64,000 nucleotides of DNA from Marinobacter salexigens. GTDB lineage: Bacteria > Pseudomonadota > Gammaproteobacteria > Pseudomonadales > Oleiphilaceae. The notes beneath the pieces are model-generated. The model worked only from the letters and a program-made list of their open reading frames with translations, made no database searches and was not told the DNA's origin. The DNA is taken from positions 496,001 to 560,000 of the forward strand of contig NZ_NIHC01000001.1 in assembly GCF_002806945.1 (NCBI RefSeq), read 5' to 3'. Within the stretch, counting starts at the first letter, position 1. Each line of letters opens with the position of its first letter. The translations under genes and the position numbers were made by a program. This document shows positions 16,554 through 24,001 of the stretch, piece after piece.

Positions 16554-16869
16554 CAGCCCGCATCAGCCGGAAGTAATCCAGCATATAGCTCTGGCTGTTG
16601 TAGCCTTGCGCTATATCGTCCAGGTCGTCAGCACTAAGCAGGTCGCGTAACTGGTCTGGGTCGGCGTGAATCATTACCGCGATATCTGCCAGCAATGCAT
16701 CAGGGTTTTGCTTTTCTCTTTGCCCTTCTGCGTTTTGTGGTGTTACCTGTGTTACTGGTGTTACCGCCAGTGTTGGCGCGGCTTGTAGTGGTAACATGGG
16801 CGACGTTACCGGTGTTGCTGGTGTTACCGGTGGTTGTTTGTATCGGGCAATCAGGGCGGCAAGGCTCAT
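16486..16869 (-). CDS. hypothetical protein with Val-Thr-Pro repeats
   Basis: 127 residues. The N-terminal half is a low-complexity run of V-T-P/V-T-x triplets (PPVTPATPVTSPML, then LAVTPVTQVTPQ). The second half has a helical acidic segment (PDALLADIAVMIHADPDQLRDLLSADDLDDIAQGY). No known domain is recognised. Its start overlaps the stop of the DUF927 gene by 4 bases, so it belongs to the same operon. The V-T triplets encode a 9 bp DNA periodicity (see repeat entry). Confidence 0.65.
   Translation of the reverse strand: MSLAALIARYKQPPVTPATPVTSPMLPLQAAPTLAVTPVTQVTPQNAEGQREKQNPDALLADIAVMIHADPDQLRDLLSADDLDDIAQGYNSQSYMLDYFRLMRADGKLPACTTAPPGHRHSNPEHT
16742..16827. repeat. 9 bp-periodic GTTAC array inside a gene
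   Basis: On the + strand GTTAC occurs at 16742, 16751, 16760, 16805 and 16823, mostly on a 9 bp register, with GTTGC at 16814 and one inverted GTAAC at 16791. The array encodes Val-Thr-x triplets on the minus strand. Such short regularly spaced motifs may also be protein-binding iterons; this is inference. Confidence 0.5.
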
Positions 16870-18749
16870 TGCTCGCTGTCCTTCGGTAGCACTGAATACA
16901 GGCGTGTATTTTTGCCGCCAGCCTTCCTAACCTTTGAGCGCTCCTTACCCAATAGCCAACCTTCAGCGTCCAACGCATCAGCTACCCGGCGCATATCAAA
17001 ACCTTTTGTGGCCTCGTTTAGCCCGGCTGCGGTGAATAGAAATACCCGACCTTCGTTGGTGTCCTCCCAGTATCCGGCCCGGCCTTGACCACTGGCCTTT
17101 ACTGGGTCTGTTTCCGTTGGGTGAATCTCTGAAAAACGACTGTCGCCATGGGTTTCTATAAACTCCGTTACGGTATCCAGAATCTGGCGGGTTTCGGTGC
17201 GGCCTTCGCCCCGGTTACCCTGCCAGCTTGCATACATATCAAAGGCAGTTGTGAGCGCGGCTCCTTCAGGCCAGCCAGTAAGGTCATATTCTGTGGCTAC
17301 CTCGCCAGCCATGCCGATAAGCGCAAAGGTACTGGCGGCTCGCGCTTCTACGCCATCGCGGGCGCTGAATCCGGACAGGCTGCATAGCTCGCTGTATTGT
17401 TGGGCTCGGTCAGTATCGTCATTCAGCAGCGCCTCAACAAACGCGGCCCCGGCCTTGCCGTAGTCTTGGCTGGAACGCTCCTTGATAGCACTGTTGAAGG
17501 CGGCCCCATTCGGGTAGCCGTGAAGGTTGTCGTAAGCGCCATGGGTGCGGTTATCAACGCGAATATCCAGAAGGCGGGCTTCTTGTCCTGCTTTGATTTT
17601 GGCCCCGCCTCCGGCCTTTTTTATGTGGGTTGAGAGCGTGTGTTCTCCGGTGGATAAGACAACAATCCGCCAGCGTGCAGACAGTCGAGCGCCACCACTA
17701 CGGGCGGCCCTTTGTTTGCCCAACCCATTAGCCAGCGCGTATACCGTTGCTCCGATTTCGTGGGCGTTACTTTCGCCGATTTCATCCAACGGCAAAAGAG
17801 TGTCGTTTCGGGCGGCTGCGGTGGCTTCTAGCCCGTTGCCGGTGGCTCGCCAGGTCATTACATAATCAGGCCCTCCCCACACGGTAGCGGCGGCTTGTGC
17901 GGCCCCTGTTTTGCCGGTGCCTGAATCACCGACTAAGTGAATGCCGCCACCACCATTGAATTGACGTTTGGCTTTCAGTAACAGCGGCCCGGCAAAGGCG
18001 GTTGATACCGCCAACATCAATACCGGGTTGCCCACACATAAGGCGGCGATATTGTCCCGCCAGCCTTCCAGTGTTCCGGCTTCTTTGTAGGTGTCGGGTG
18101 CGGCGTGTTCGGATTGATAGCTGATTTTTTGGTTGCCGATTGTACGGCTTGGTAATACAAACGCCTTTTCGTCACGGCTCCAACCGGTGCAGGTGGCGGC
18201 GGTGATTTGCTCTTTTGGTTTGCGGCTCATCATCCACTGTTGAAATAGGTTTTTCTTTCGCAGGTCGAAACGGAAGCCATTATTTAAAAGCTCCCGCATC
18301 AGCTCATCACCACCACCTGCCAGTAGCGCCATAGGTGCAGCCCATGATTTCCAGCGCCCTTGTGGGTCGGTGTACTTCAGTAGCAGCCCGTGGCTACTGC
18401 CATGCTCGTCATGAGTCATGGCGGCGGCGTGAATGGGTGAGCCAATCCAATCATCAACGGGTGTTTCTTCCTCGCCTTTGTCTTTTACCCCATGCCAGTA
18501 CAAGCCGGGCTGGCACTTCCTGCCGTTCAGTTGGAACCAGTCATCATGGGTCTGGAAACACGGGCGGCTGATTTCCGGCTCGGTCAGGCTTGTCGGTTCG
18601 GTTTCAGCGGGTGCCAAGGGCATCACGGTAACGCCAGTAACATGGGCGTTTTCTGTGGCGTTATCGCTGTAGCCCCCGCCATTGCTGGCGGTAACATCAG
18701 TAACACCAGTAACGTCACTTTTTACAGGTGCAGGGTTTGAATTGCTCAT
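16866..18749 (-). CDS. DUF927 domain ATPase (replication helicase-like)
   Basis: 627 residues. A DUF927 domain carries a Walker A motif GDSGTGKT at 274-281 and a Walker B-like LLPLDEIG at about 317-324. It is preceded by a region with WFQLNGRKCQPGLYWHGVK and followed by a C-terminal winged-helix-like segment. DUF927 proteins sit in mobile elements beside Toprim primase domains and are thought to act as replicative helicases. The start at 18749 overlaps the stop of the Toprim gene (ATGA) and has a GGGGG box; a longer frame to 18818 would overlap that gene further. The N-terminus again holds V-T-G/V-T-D triplets. Confidence 0.85.
   Translation of the reverse strand: MSNSNPAPVKSDVTGVTDVTASNGGGYSDNATENAHVTGVTVMPLAPAETEPTSLTEPEISRPCFQTHDDWFQLNGRKCQPGLYWHGVKDKGEEETPVDDWIGSPIHAAAMTHDEHGSSHGLLLKYTDPQGRWKSWAAPMALLAGGGDELMRELLNNGFRFDLRKKNLFQQWMMSRKPKEQITAATCTGWSRDEKAFVLPSRTIGNQKISYQSEHAAPDTYKEAGTLEGWRDNIAALCVGNPVLMLAVSTAFAGPLLLKAKRQFNGGGGIHLVGDSGTGKTGAAQAAATVWGGPDYVMTWRATGNGLEATAAARNDTLLPLDEIGESNAHEIGATVYALANGLGKQRAARSGGARLSARWRIVVLSTGEHTLSTHIKKAGGGAKIKAGQEARLLDIRVDNRTHGAYDNLHGYPNGAAFNSAIKERSSQDYGKAGAAFVEALLNDDTDRAQQYSELCSLSGFSARDGVEARAASTFALIGMAGEVATEYDLTGWPEGAALTTAFDMYASWQGNRGEGRTETRQILDTVTEFIETHGDSRFSEIHPTETDPVKASGQGRAGYWEDTNEGRVFLFTAAGLNEATKGFDMRRVADALDAEGWLLGKERSKVRKAGGKNTRLYSVLPKDSEQ
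18628..18713. repeat. second 9 bp-periodic array, GTAAC orientation
   Basis: On the + strand GTAAC occurs at 18628 and 18637, then at 18691, 18700 and 18709, each on a 9 bp step. It codes for Val-Thr triplets at the N-terminus of the DUF927 protein. The motif is the reverse complement of that in the 16742-16827 array although both genes are read in the same direction. Confidence 0.5.
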
Positions 18750-19720
18750 AACGCCCCCTTCTGCCACTGGTGCAGGTCGTTGAAGTCGGAAAGGGTCAGC
18801 GGTGCATTGTCTGGCCATTCAGGTAGGGCATAGCGTGCCCCGGCGGCAATGGCTGCGGCGCGGGCGGCTGTTTCTCCGGGGTTGCCTTCGGTCTGGTGGT
18901 CGTCGTCACCACAAACCACAATCTCAGCATCAGGCCAGCGGTTGCGTGCTCCGGTGGCCACGGCTTTCAGGTTGCCACAATCAATGGCCGCCAGTACCAG
19001 GGCATTACCATCTATCTCTGCCAAGGTGCAGCCGGTGGCGAATCCTTCACAGATAAGAATGTGGGCGGGGTGGTCGTGGCGGTTCACGACGATGAAGTTC
19101 CCGGCTTTCCGTCCGCCAGCCATCAGGCGCTTATTTCCGACCTCGTCTATGGTTTGCAGACTCCATGCTTTGCCGTTGAAGTCGGTCAGCAGCAATACAA
19201 GGTCGCTGCCTTGCTGGCGGGCGTTGTGGGGTTGTATGCCCTTGCATTGCAGGTAACCATGGTTTGGGTTAGCCGGTGTGCTTTCATGCCAATGGTGGGC
19301 GGCTCTGGCGGCGGCTTGCTCCCATTGGCGGGCTTGTTCTGCTTCTCTGGCCTGCTTCGCCTCAGCCAAGCGGCGTTGCAGTTCTCGGCGCTCGGCATCG
19401 GTCATGGTGTCGCCGGTTTGAGCTATCCACTTCATGTCAGCACCGGTTGCCCAGTCGCCAGCGACGACAACAAAAGGCAAGCCACTGTCGTGGTAAGCAA
19501 TCAACCATAGGTTTTTGCTGCTGGGCTTGCTGGCGGTGCCGGTGCGGATTAGCTGCCCATCAGTCAGTCGTGATAGCAGGGCATCCATGTTTGCAGGCTC
19601 AATGCCGGCGTTCAGCAGGGCTTCACGTATGGCGTCTAAGCGTTCGCCGTAGGTGCTGACGGTGGTATAATGGTCTTGGGTATGGCGCTTTGCTCTTTCG
19701 GGGGTGGGCGCTTTTTTCAT
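18746..19720 (-). CDS. Toprim domain primase-like protein
   Basis: 324 residues. The C-terminal Toprim domain has its catalytic Glu in ILICEGFATG (E225) and the acidic DxD in VVCGDDDHQTEGNPG (D272-D274). The N-terminal portion resembles the linker of phage P4-type and plasmid primases, with a long Arg/Glu/Ala-rich helix at about 105-140, but the CHC2 zinc finger is not seen. Together with the overlapping DUF927 gene it looks like a primase-helicase pair split over two polypeptides. It overlaps both neighbours by 4 bases. Confidence 0.85.
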   Translation of the reverse strand: MKKAPTPERAKRHTQDHYTTVSTYGERLDAIREALLNAGIEPANMDALLSRLTDGQLIRTGTASKPSSKNLWLIAYHDSGLPFVVVAGDWATGADMKWIAQTGDTMTDAERRELQRRLAEAKQAREAEQARQWEQAAARAAHHWHESTPANPNHGYLQCKGIQPHNARQQGSDLVLLLTDFNGKAWSLQTIDEVGNKRLMAGGRKAGNFIVVNRHDHPAHILICEGFATGCTLAEIDGNALVLAAIDCGNLKAVATGARNRWPDAEIVVCGDDDHQTEGNPGETAARAAAIAAGARYALPEWPDNAPLTLSDFNDLHQWQKGAL

Positions 19721-19971
19721 TGTGCTGCTCTCCCGCTGATTTGTGCGGCGTGTCCCTGTTTTATCCCTCCCATAAATTCCAAGCGGTCAAACAGCAGTTT
19801 GCGTCCAAAGCGATAAACGCCGGGCAGGTCGTGGCCCTTGGTGAACAATAGGTGGCGAACGCCTCCCGGTGTGATTGCGGGTTCAGCCTGGCATAGCTGG
19901 CTGAGTGTCAGCAGTGTCGGGCCTTGGTTGGCGGCTTCGGTGTTGGTGTGGTTTTGTGCTGCAACGGTCAT
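19717..19971 (-). CDS. AlpA/MerR-like small DNA-binding protein
   Basis: 84 residues with a probable winged-helix or excisionase-type fold: LLTLSQLCQAEPAITPGGVRHLLFTKGHDLPGVYRFGRKLLFDRLEFMGGI. The pattern of a first helix, a recognition helix and a basic YRFGRKLLFDR wing resembles AlpA-type regulators and excisionases found in satellites. It overlaps the Toprim gene by 4 bases and is first in that operon. A role in excision or in control of the replication genes is plausible but unproven. Confidence 0.65.
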   Translation of the reverse strand: MTVAAQNHTNTEAANQGPTLLTLSQLCQAEPAITPGGVRHLLFTKGHDLPGVYRFGRKLLFDRLEFMGGIKQGHAAQISGRAAQ

Positions 19972-20049
19972 GTTTCATGCCCTCAAGTTTCGAGAATTGC
20001 CGTGGTTGGCTGAGTGCATGAAAACAGTAAAAGCGCGGTGCCATAAGTG

Positions 20050-20182
20050 GGGAGGTTGTCGAAAACCTACCTATGCAAAAATGAGTTCAGTGGGGGAGGT
20101 TGTAGCTCTTCAGGTGGGTAGGTTCTGCCCTTGGTAGTTCGGGGAAGGCAGTAATACCAAGGGCTGAAAGGGTGGGTAGGTT
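20050..20182. promoter_or_regulatory. repeat-rich control region upstream of the AlpA-like gene
   Basis: GGTAGGTT occurs at 20117-20124 and 20175-20182, and inverted (AACCTACC) at 20064-20071. GGGGAGGTTGT appears twice, near 20050 and 20094. A perfect 10 bp inverted repeat GCCCTTGGTA/TACCAAGGGC lies at 20127-20136 with 20155-20164. The density suggests operators or a replication origin for the element; no test is possible from sequence alone. Confidence 0.45.
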
Positions 20183-20876
20183 AGCCGGGGGTCTTCGGTG
20201 CACCCCCGCTTGTCTCCCAGTTAACAATAGTGGCAATCCGTTCTATGGCGCTTCCGCTCCGCTTGCCATTATGCATTAAGCCAAGCTCGCGGTAGTTGGT
20301 TTCAAGCCATTCGGTAGCAGCCGCTTTTGCCGTTTTTCCTTTTCGCAATTCTGGGTCTTGTATTGCTTCCCATGCCCTAATTGCTGCCGCGATTTCCGCG
20401 CTAAAGTTCGGGTGTTTCAGTTCCAGATAGTCGGGAGTGTTACCGGCGTCAGCGCCGAAAAAGAATTGCGGCTTGCAGTTGCGGGATAGTAGCCAGCGTT
20501 TGAGTTCATCAACTTCAATGATAGTTTCTTTGATTACATAGTCAGCCGCTGTAGCGTGCTCTGAGTCCGGGCGCTCTAGGTGGGCAACTTCAAGTTTTCC
20601 CGTTGTTATTGCGTTGCAAATAGCCTGTACGACGATATTGGTTTCTGCTGAGGGAAGTAGGTCGTTTATATTGGAATCGCCAGCGTTCAAATGAATAGTC
20701 ATATATGTGTCATTTGTAATTAAAGCTGGTGATACACCGACAATGCAGCAAGCTGCGTTTGCAATAGAAAGGGTATCCGAAAGTTTGAGAGCATCATCTT
20801 CCGTCATAAACTTGCCGCTGCCTCCGAGGCTGAAAACGGATAAATCAACGTAGTCAGAAATGTAATCCGGGGTCAT
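20181..20876 (-). CDS. hypothetical protein between integrase and replication genes
   Basis: 231 residues, no domain identified with certainty. The C-terminal 90 residues (from ELKHPNFSAEIAAAIRAWEAI to the basic NGKRSGSAIERIATIVNWE) look like a compact helical, possibly DNA-binding module. The N-terminal part contains a hydrophobic strand-helix region. The gene lies 3 bases from the integrase stop and is probably co-transcribed with it. Proteins with this kind of C-terminus seem to accompany integrases in other elements, but I cannot name a function. Confidence 0.7.
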   Translation of the reverse strand: MTPDYISDYVDLSVFSLGGSGKFMTEDDALKLSDTLSIANAACCIVGVSPALITNDTYMTIHLNAGDSNINDLLPSAETNIVVQAICNAITTGKLEVAHLERPDSEHATAADYVIKETIIEVDELKRWLLSRNCKPQFFFGADAGNTPDYLELKHPNFSAEIAAAIRAWEAIQDPELRKGKTAKAAATEWLETNYRELGLMHNGKRSGSAIERIATIVNWETSGGAPKTPG

Positions 20877-20879
20877 TTC

Positions 20880-21959
20880 TCAATCCTCAAATACGGCTTT
20901 GGCCATCCGTTCCACAACGGCGGCCTTGTGGTCTTGCGTCAGGTGGCTGTAGCGTTGAACCATGGCCAGTGTCTTGTGCCCCAATATGTCGGCAATCTCC
21001 CGCAAGCCTGCCCCGTTCATTGCAAGGTAGCTGGCGGCGGTGTGGCGTAGGTCATGGAACCTGAAATCTGTCAGCTCTGCCCGTTTTAGGGCGGTCATCC
21101 AAGCGCGTTGGAAATCGAGCGGCTTGTCTTGGGTTTTGTCGGTGCGGCCCTGAAATACATGGGCGGTGGAATCCAGCGGGCGAACCTTTGCCCACTCCTT
21201 CATGGCTTCCAGTGCGGGCCCTACCAGCGGCGCGGCCCTTGTCTCCCCGTTCTTGGTGTCGGCAAAAATGATTCGTTTGCGCTTAAGGTCAACATCCTGC
21301 CAGCGCAGGCCGGATATTTCGCCACGGCGGCCCCCGGTTGTCAGGGCCAATAGAACGATGGTTTTCAGTTCGGGTGTATCGGTGGCTTGGTCGCAAGCCG
21401 CCAGCAGCCTGTTACGCTCGTCTGTGCTTAAAAAGCGGGTGCGGCCTTTTGATTCTTTGCCCCGGCGAACCTTCCGGCAGGGGTTGTCAGTAATCCATCC
21501 CCAGTCATCGGCGGCGGCTTTCAGTACCGGGCTGAGTGAAGCCAGATAGCGGTTAACGGTTGCGTCAGTGCGGGGTTTTTCAGTCTTGCCGTTCATGTAG
21601 GGCGTTGCCTTCAAGGTGTCCCGGCATTCCGTCAGCAGTGCGGGCGTTATGTCGCTGATTGACGTTGCGCCAATCTTGCTACGCCACCACTTCAAATGAA
21701 CACGGCGAGGGTTCTGGTCTTTCAGGTCGGGCAGAATGTCGCGGCTGTATCGGTCGATAGCGTCCGCCAGCGTTTTTCCCTTGCCAGCAGTCGAATGAAA
21801 ATACCGGCCTTCTCTGATTGCTGCCTCTGTCTGGGTAGCCCACCGCTTGGCATCGGTCAGCCGTTCAAACGTGGCGGTTTCAGCCTGGCGGCCTTTGAGG
21901 CGTATTTTTACCCGGTAGGTTGTTCCGGTTTGAGTCGTGCGTTTTTCTATCGTGGCCAT
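20880..21959 (-). CDS. int: tyrosine recombinase / integrase
   Basis: 359-residue site-specific recombinase. Catalytic residues are all present: R211 (TTGGRRGEI), K236 (ADTKNGE), H302-x-x-R305 (HDLRHTAASY), H328 (LGHKTL) and the nucleophile Y337 (QRYSHL). The N-terminal arm-binding domain (about 1-60) and the core-binding domain (about 64-160) are typical of phage integrases. The gene sits next to the intact tRNA-Phe, the usual place for an integrase whose attachment site is that tRNA. It presumably acts at the 41 bp att cores. Confidence 0.95.
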   Translation of the reverse strand: MATIEKRTTQTGTTYRVKIRLKGRQAETATFERLTDAKRWATQTEAAIREGRYFHSTAGKGKTLADAIDRYSRDILPDLKDQNPRRVHLKWWRSKIGATSISDITPALLTECRDTLKATPYMNGKTEKPRTDATVNRYLASLSPVLKAAADDWGWITDNPCRKVRRGKESKGRTRFLSTDERNRLLAACDQATDTPELKTIVLLALTTGGRRGEISGLRWQDVDLKRKRIIFADTKNGETRAAPLVGPALEAMKEWAKVRPLDSTAHVFQGRTDKTQDKPLDFQRAWMTALKRAELTDFRFHDLRHTAASYLAMNGAGLREIADILGHKTLAMVQRYSHLTQDHKAAVVERMAKAVFED

Positions 21960-22193
21960 GCGTTGCCCCCCAATAGTGTGAAGGGCGCAAGGTGATATAG
22001 TGGCTTTGCCATTGGCTGAACCTCCCTATAAGGTTTTGCCGGTGGTTGCCGGGTTGGTGTTAGCGCACTGGCCCGGCTCCCCTTCACTGTAAGCCGCAAC
22101 ACGTCACAATATCAACCACGGGATAGATAGTCCTCGGGTAATATCTTTTATCTCCATGAAATTATTAGGTTTGTTTTTCTGTGGTGTGGGAAA

Positions 22194-22253
22194 GGGACAC
22201 TGGCGGGACAGTGTGGGCTGAAATTCGGCTCTTTGAGGTGTCCCGCGGGGACA
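22194..22253. repeat. cluster of GTGTCCC/GGGACAC sites
   Basis: GGGACAC at 22194-22200 and GGGACAG at 22205-22211 form an inverted pair 11 bases apart; GTGTCCC at 22238-22244 faces GGGGACA at 22247-22253. The 11 bp step equals that of the terminal 19 bp repeats. This matches expectations for integrase arm-type sites or excisionase sites. Confidence 0.6.
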
Positions 22254-22313
22254 ATTGGCGGCGCTTGGGTGTGCAGGTAAGGGGGGCTGATTATTGTGGT
22301 GTTTTGCGGTTTG

Positions 22314-22332
22314 GTGTCCCGCTAGTGTCCCA
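22314..22332. repeat. right copy of 19 bp terminal repeat
   Basis: Identical to 13948-13966, same orientation, with GTGTCCC at 22314 and 22325. It lies 65 bp inside the right att core. Confidence 0.7.
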
Positions 22333-22350
22333 TTTTAAGGGGCAGAAACG

Positions 22351-22374
22351 AAAAAGCCCGCTGGTGGGCGGGCT
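22351..22374 (-). terminator. tRNA-Phe terminator supplied by the element
   Basis: Leftward stem AGCCCGC/GCGGGCT (22368-22374 with 22355-22361) followed by TTTTT. It differs from the left copy only in the loop, so the element appears to carry its own terminator to restore the tRNA transcript after insertion. Confidence 0.7.
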
Positions 22375-22390
22375 AAGTCGTTGAAATAAT

Positions 22391-22466
22391 TGGTGCCCGG
22401 AGGCGGAATCGAACCACCGACACGAGGATTTTCAATCCTCTGCTCTACCGACTGAGCTATCCGGGC
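22391..22466 (-). tRNA. tRNA-Phe (GAA)
   Basis: 76 nt including CCA. The acceptor stem GCCCGGA/TCCGGGC, D arm (AGCTCAGTCGGTAGAGC), anticodon stem-loop GAGGATTGAAAATCCTC with GAA anticodon, and T arm GTCGGTGGTTCGATTCCGCC all fold as expected. The 3' half (22397-22437) is the attachment site used by the integrative element to its left, so the present 3' half is element-derived and the gene is kept intact. Confidence 0.97.
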
Positions 22467-22587
22467 AAGTTGCTTTACTGCTATGCAACGGGGCGCTATT
22501 AAACCGGTTTCGGTGTGGTGAGTCAAGGCCAGCCCGGAAAAATATCTGAATCTTTTCAGGGTTGATCGGCCTTTGACCAATTCTGGG

Positions 22588-22860
22588 TCATTTCTCAGGT
22601 GGTACGTAGCCTTCGGCTTTGTCGAAAGGCTCGTTGTTGAAGAAATGCTCCATTTGCGCCTGCAGGTATTTGCGTGTGTTCGGATCCATCAGGCTCAGGT
22701 GCTTTTCGTTGATGAGCATGGTTTGCTCGTGCTGCCATTCTTCCCAAGCCTGTTTGGAGATGTTCTCGAAGATGTCCTGGCCCTTGGCACCGGGCATGGG
22801 CGGCAAGCTCAGGCCTTCCAGTTCTTTCTGGTGTTTGCGGCAGAATACGGTGCGGCTCAT
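22588..22860 (-). CDS. yggX: YggX-like Fe(2+)-trafficking / oxidative damage protection protein
   Basis: 90-residue cytosolic protein of the YggX family: [17 protein letters not shown] at the start with the conserved Cys7, then [21 protein letters not shown] and the [20 protein letters not shown] signature. YggX is linked to iron handling and protection of Fe-S clusters. The start at 22860 has a GGAG box in CAGGAGCGATC; the longer frame to 23040 would run into mutY. It follows mutY on the same strand, a common gene pair in gammaproteobacteria. Confidence 0.95.
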   Translation of the reverse strand: MSRTVFCRKHQKELEGLSLPPMPGAKGQDIFENISKQAWEEWQHEQTMLINEKHLSLMDPNTRKYLQAQMEHFFNNEPFDKAEGYVPPEK

Positions 22861-22933
22861 GATCGCTCCTGTTGTAATGGGTAAGTGATTGGATGATAGC
22901 AGATTGTGCCGGTCGAGCGTGCGTAGGCTGTTA

Positions 22934-24001
22934 TCACAGCAGGGCGGCTTGTTCCGGGCTGGTGAGTAGTGTGCGGATTGGCGCTGGCAGGCCCAGGGCC
23001 AGGGCTTCGTGTCTGTGCAGCCATTTGTGTCGGGAATCATCCTTCACGGTGTTTTGCCCGTTCACGCCCAGGCGCGCAGGCTGAATGTGCAGGTGGTAAT
23101 GGGAAAAAGTGTGGCGAAAGCCGCTGATCAGCTCCGGTTCTGTGCAATTAAATCCCAGATCCCGCTCACAGGCGTCCTGGAGTTCATCTGCACCATAGGC
23201 CGGATCCAGTTCCGGTAAGCTCCAAAGACCACCCCAGATACCGCTAGGCGGGCGGCGTTCAAGCAACACGCGGCCATCCTTATCTTCCAGTATGACCATC
23301 CAGGTGGTTTTTTCAGGTTTTGCTTTCTTGGGCTTGGAACCGGGGTAGAGGCTGGTCTCTGCTCTTGCGTATGCGGCACAGCCCTTTTGCAAAGGGCAGT
23401 CGTTACAGGCTGGTCGGGTGCGGGTGCATACCATCGCGCCAAGATCCATGATGCCCTGGGTATAGTCGCGCACACGTTTGTTAGGGGTGTGTGCCTCGGC
23501 ATGCTCCCAGAGTTGGTTCTGCACTGCAGTTTGGCCGGGCCAGCCGGGAACCGCGTGGTAGCGGGCAAGCACTCGTTTTACATTGCCGTCGAGAATGGCA
23601 GCACGTTTGTTGTAAGCTTGGGCAAGAATTGCAGCCGCAGTGGAGCGGCCAATGCCGGTGAGGCTTTCCAGCTCTTCCTGTGTGTCCGGGAAGTTGCCGC
23701 CAAAATTCTCAATAACTGAGCGGGCGGCTTTTTGCAGGTTGCGAGCCCGGGCGTAATATCCAAGCCCGGACCAATGGCTGAGCACGTCATCCGTGGGCGC
23801 CTCCGCCAAAGACTGGACATCCGGGAAGCGAGCCATGAACGCCTGATAGTAGGGGATCACGGTTGCGACCTGGGTCTGCTGAAGCATGATTTCAGATACC
23901 CACACTCGGTAGGCGGTACGGTTATGGTGCCACGGCAGGTCGTGCCTGCCGTGTTGGTTGTACCATTTCAGAAGGTTTGCAGCGAAGCTGTCTGCTGTCA
24001 C
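22934..24001 (-). CDS. mutY: A/G-specific adenine glycosylase MutY
   Basis: 355-residue DNA repair enzyme that removes adenine mispaired with 8-oxoguanine. It has [16 protein letters not shown] with the catalytic Glu, the helix-hairpin-helix [20 protein letters not shown], the catalytic Asp in [16 protein letters not shown], and the 4Fe-4S loop [19 protein letters not shown]-terminal NUDIX-like 8-oxoG recognition domain follows, with [14 protein letters not shown]. Length is typical. The start overlaps the stop of the upstream AsmA gene by 4 bases, and yggX follows 73 bases after the stop. Confidence 0.97.
   Translation of the reverse strand: MTADSFAANLLKWYNQHGRHDLPWHHNRTAYRVWVSEIMLQQTQVATVIPYYQAFMARFPDVQSLAEAPTDDVLSHWSGLGYYARARNLQKAARSVIENFGGNFPDTQEELESLTGIGRSTAAAILAQAYNKRAAILDGNVKRVLARYHAVPGWPGQTAVQNQLWEHAEAHTPNKRVRDYTQGIMDLGAMVCTRTRPACNDCPLQKGCAAYARAETSLYPGSKPKKAKPEKTTWMVILEDKDGRVLLERRPPSGIWGGLWSLPELDPAYGADELQDACERDLGFNCTEPELISGFRHTFSHYHLHIQPARLGVNGQNTVKDDSRHKWLHRHEALALGLPAPIRTLLTSPEQAALL

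Larger units (their letters stand above)
21960..22390. other. 431 bp right end of the element
   Basis: No gene is evident. The stretch lies between the integrase start and tRNA-Phe and contains the right-hand arm sites (22194-22253 and 22314-22332) and the tRNA terminator. The sequence just upstream of the integrase, near 22020-22110, is GC-rich with repeated GGTT/CCGG words but no clear promoter. Confidence 0.6.
13793..22437. mobile_element. integrative element in tRNA-Phe (about 8.6 kb)
   Basis: The element is bounded by 41 bp exact direct repeats derived from the tRNA-Phe 3' half, with the crossover in the anticodon loop, a usual target for tyrosine recombinases. The integrase lies next to the intact tRNA. 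A leftward gene block runs integrase, unknown 231-residue protein, AlpA-like protein, Toprim protein, DUF927 ATPase and two or three small proteins, joined by 4 bp overlaps. A rightward GYF_2 membrane gene and about 1.2 kb of unassigned sequence form the left end. There are no capsid, terminase, lysis, relaxase or mating genes. This suggests a phage-satellite-like or otherwise helper-dependent element; that classification is inference. Confidence 0.9.
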
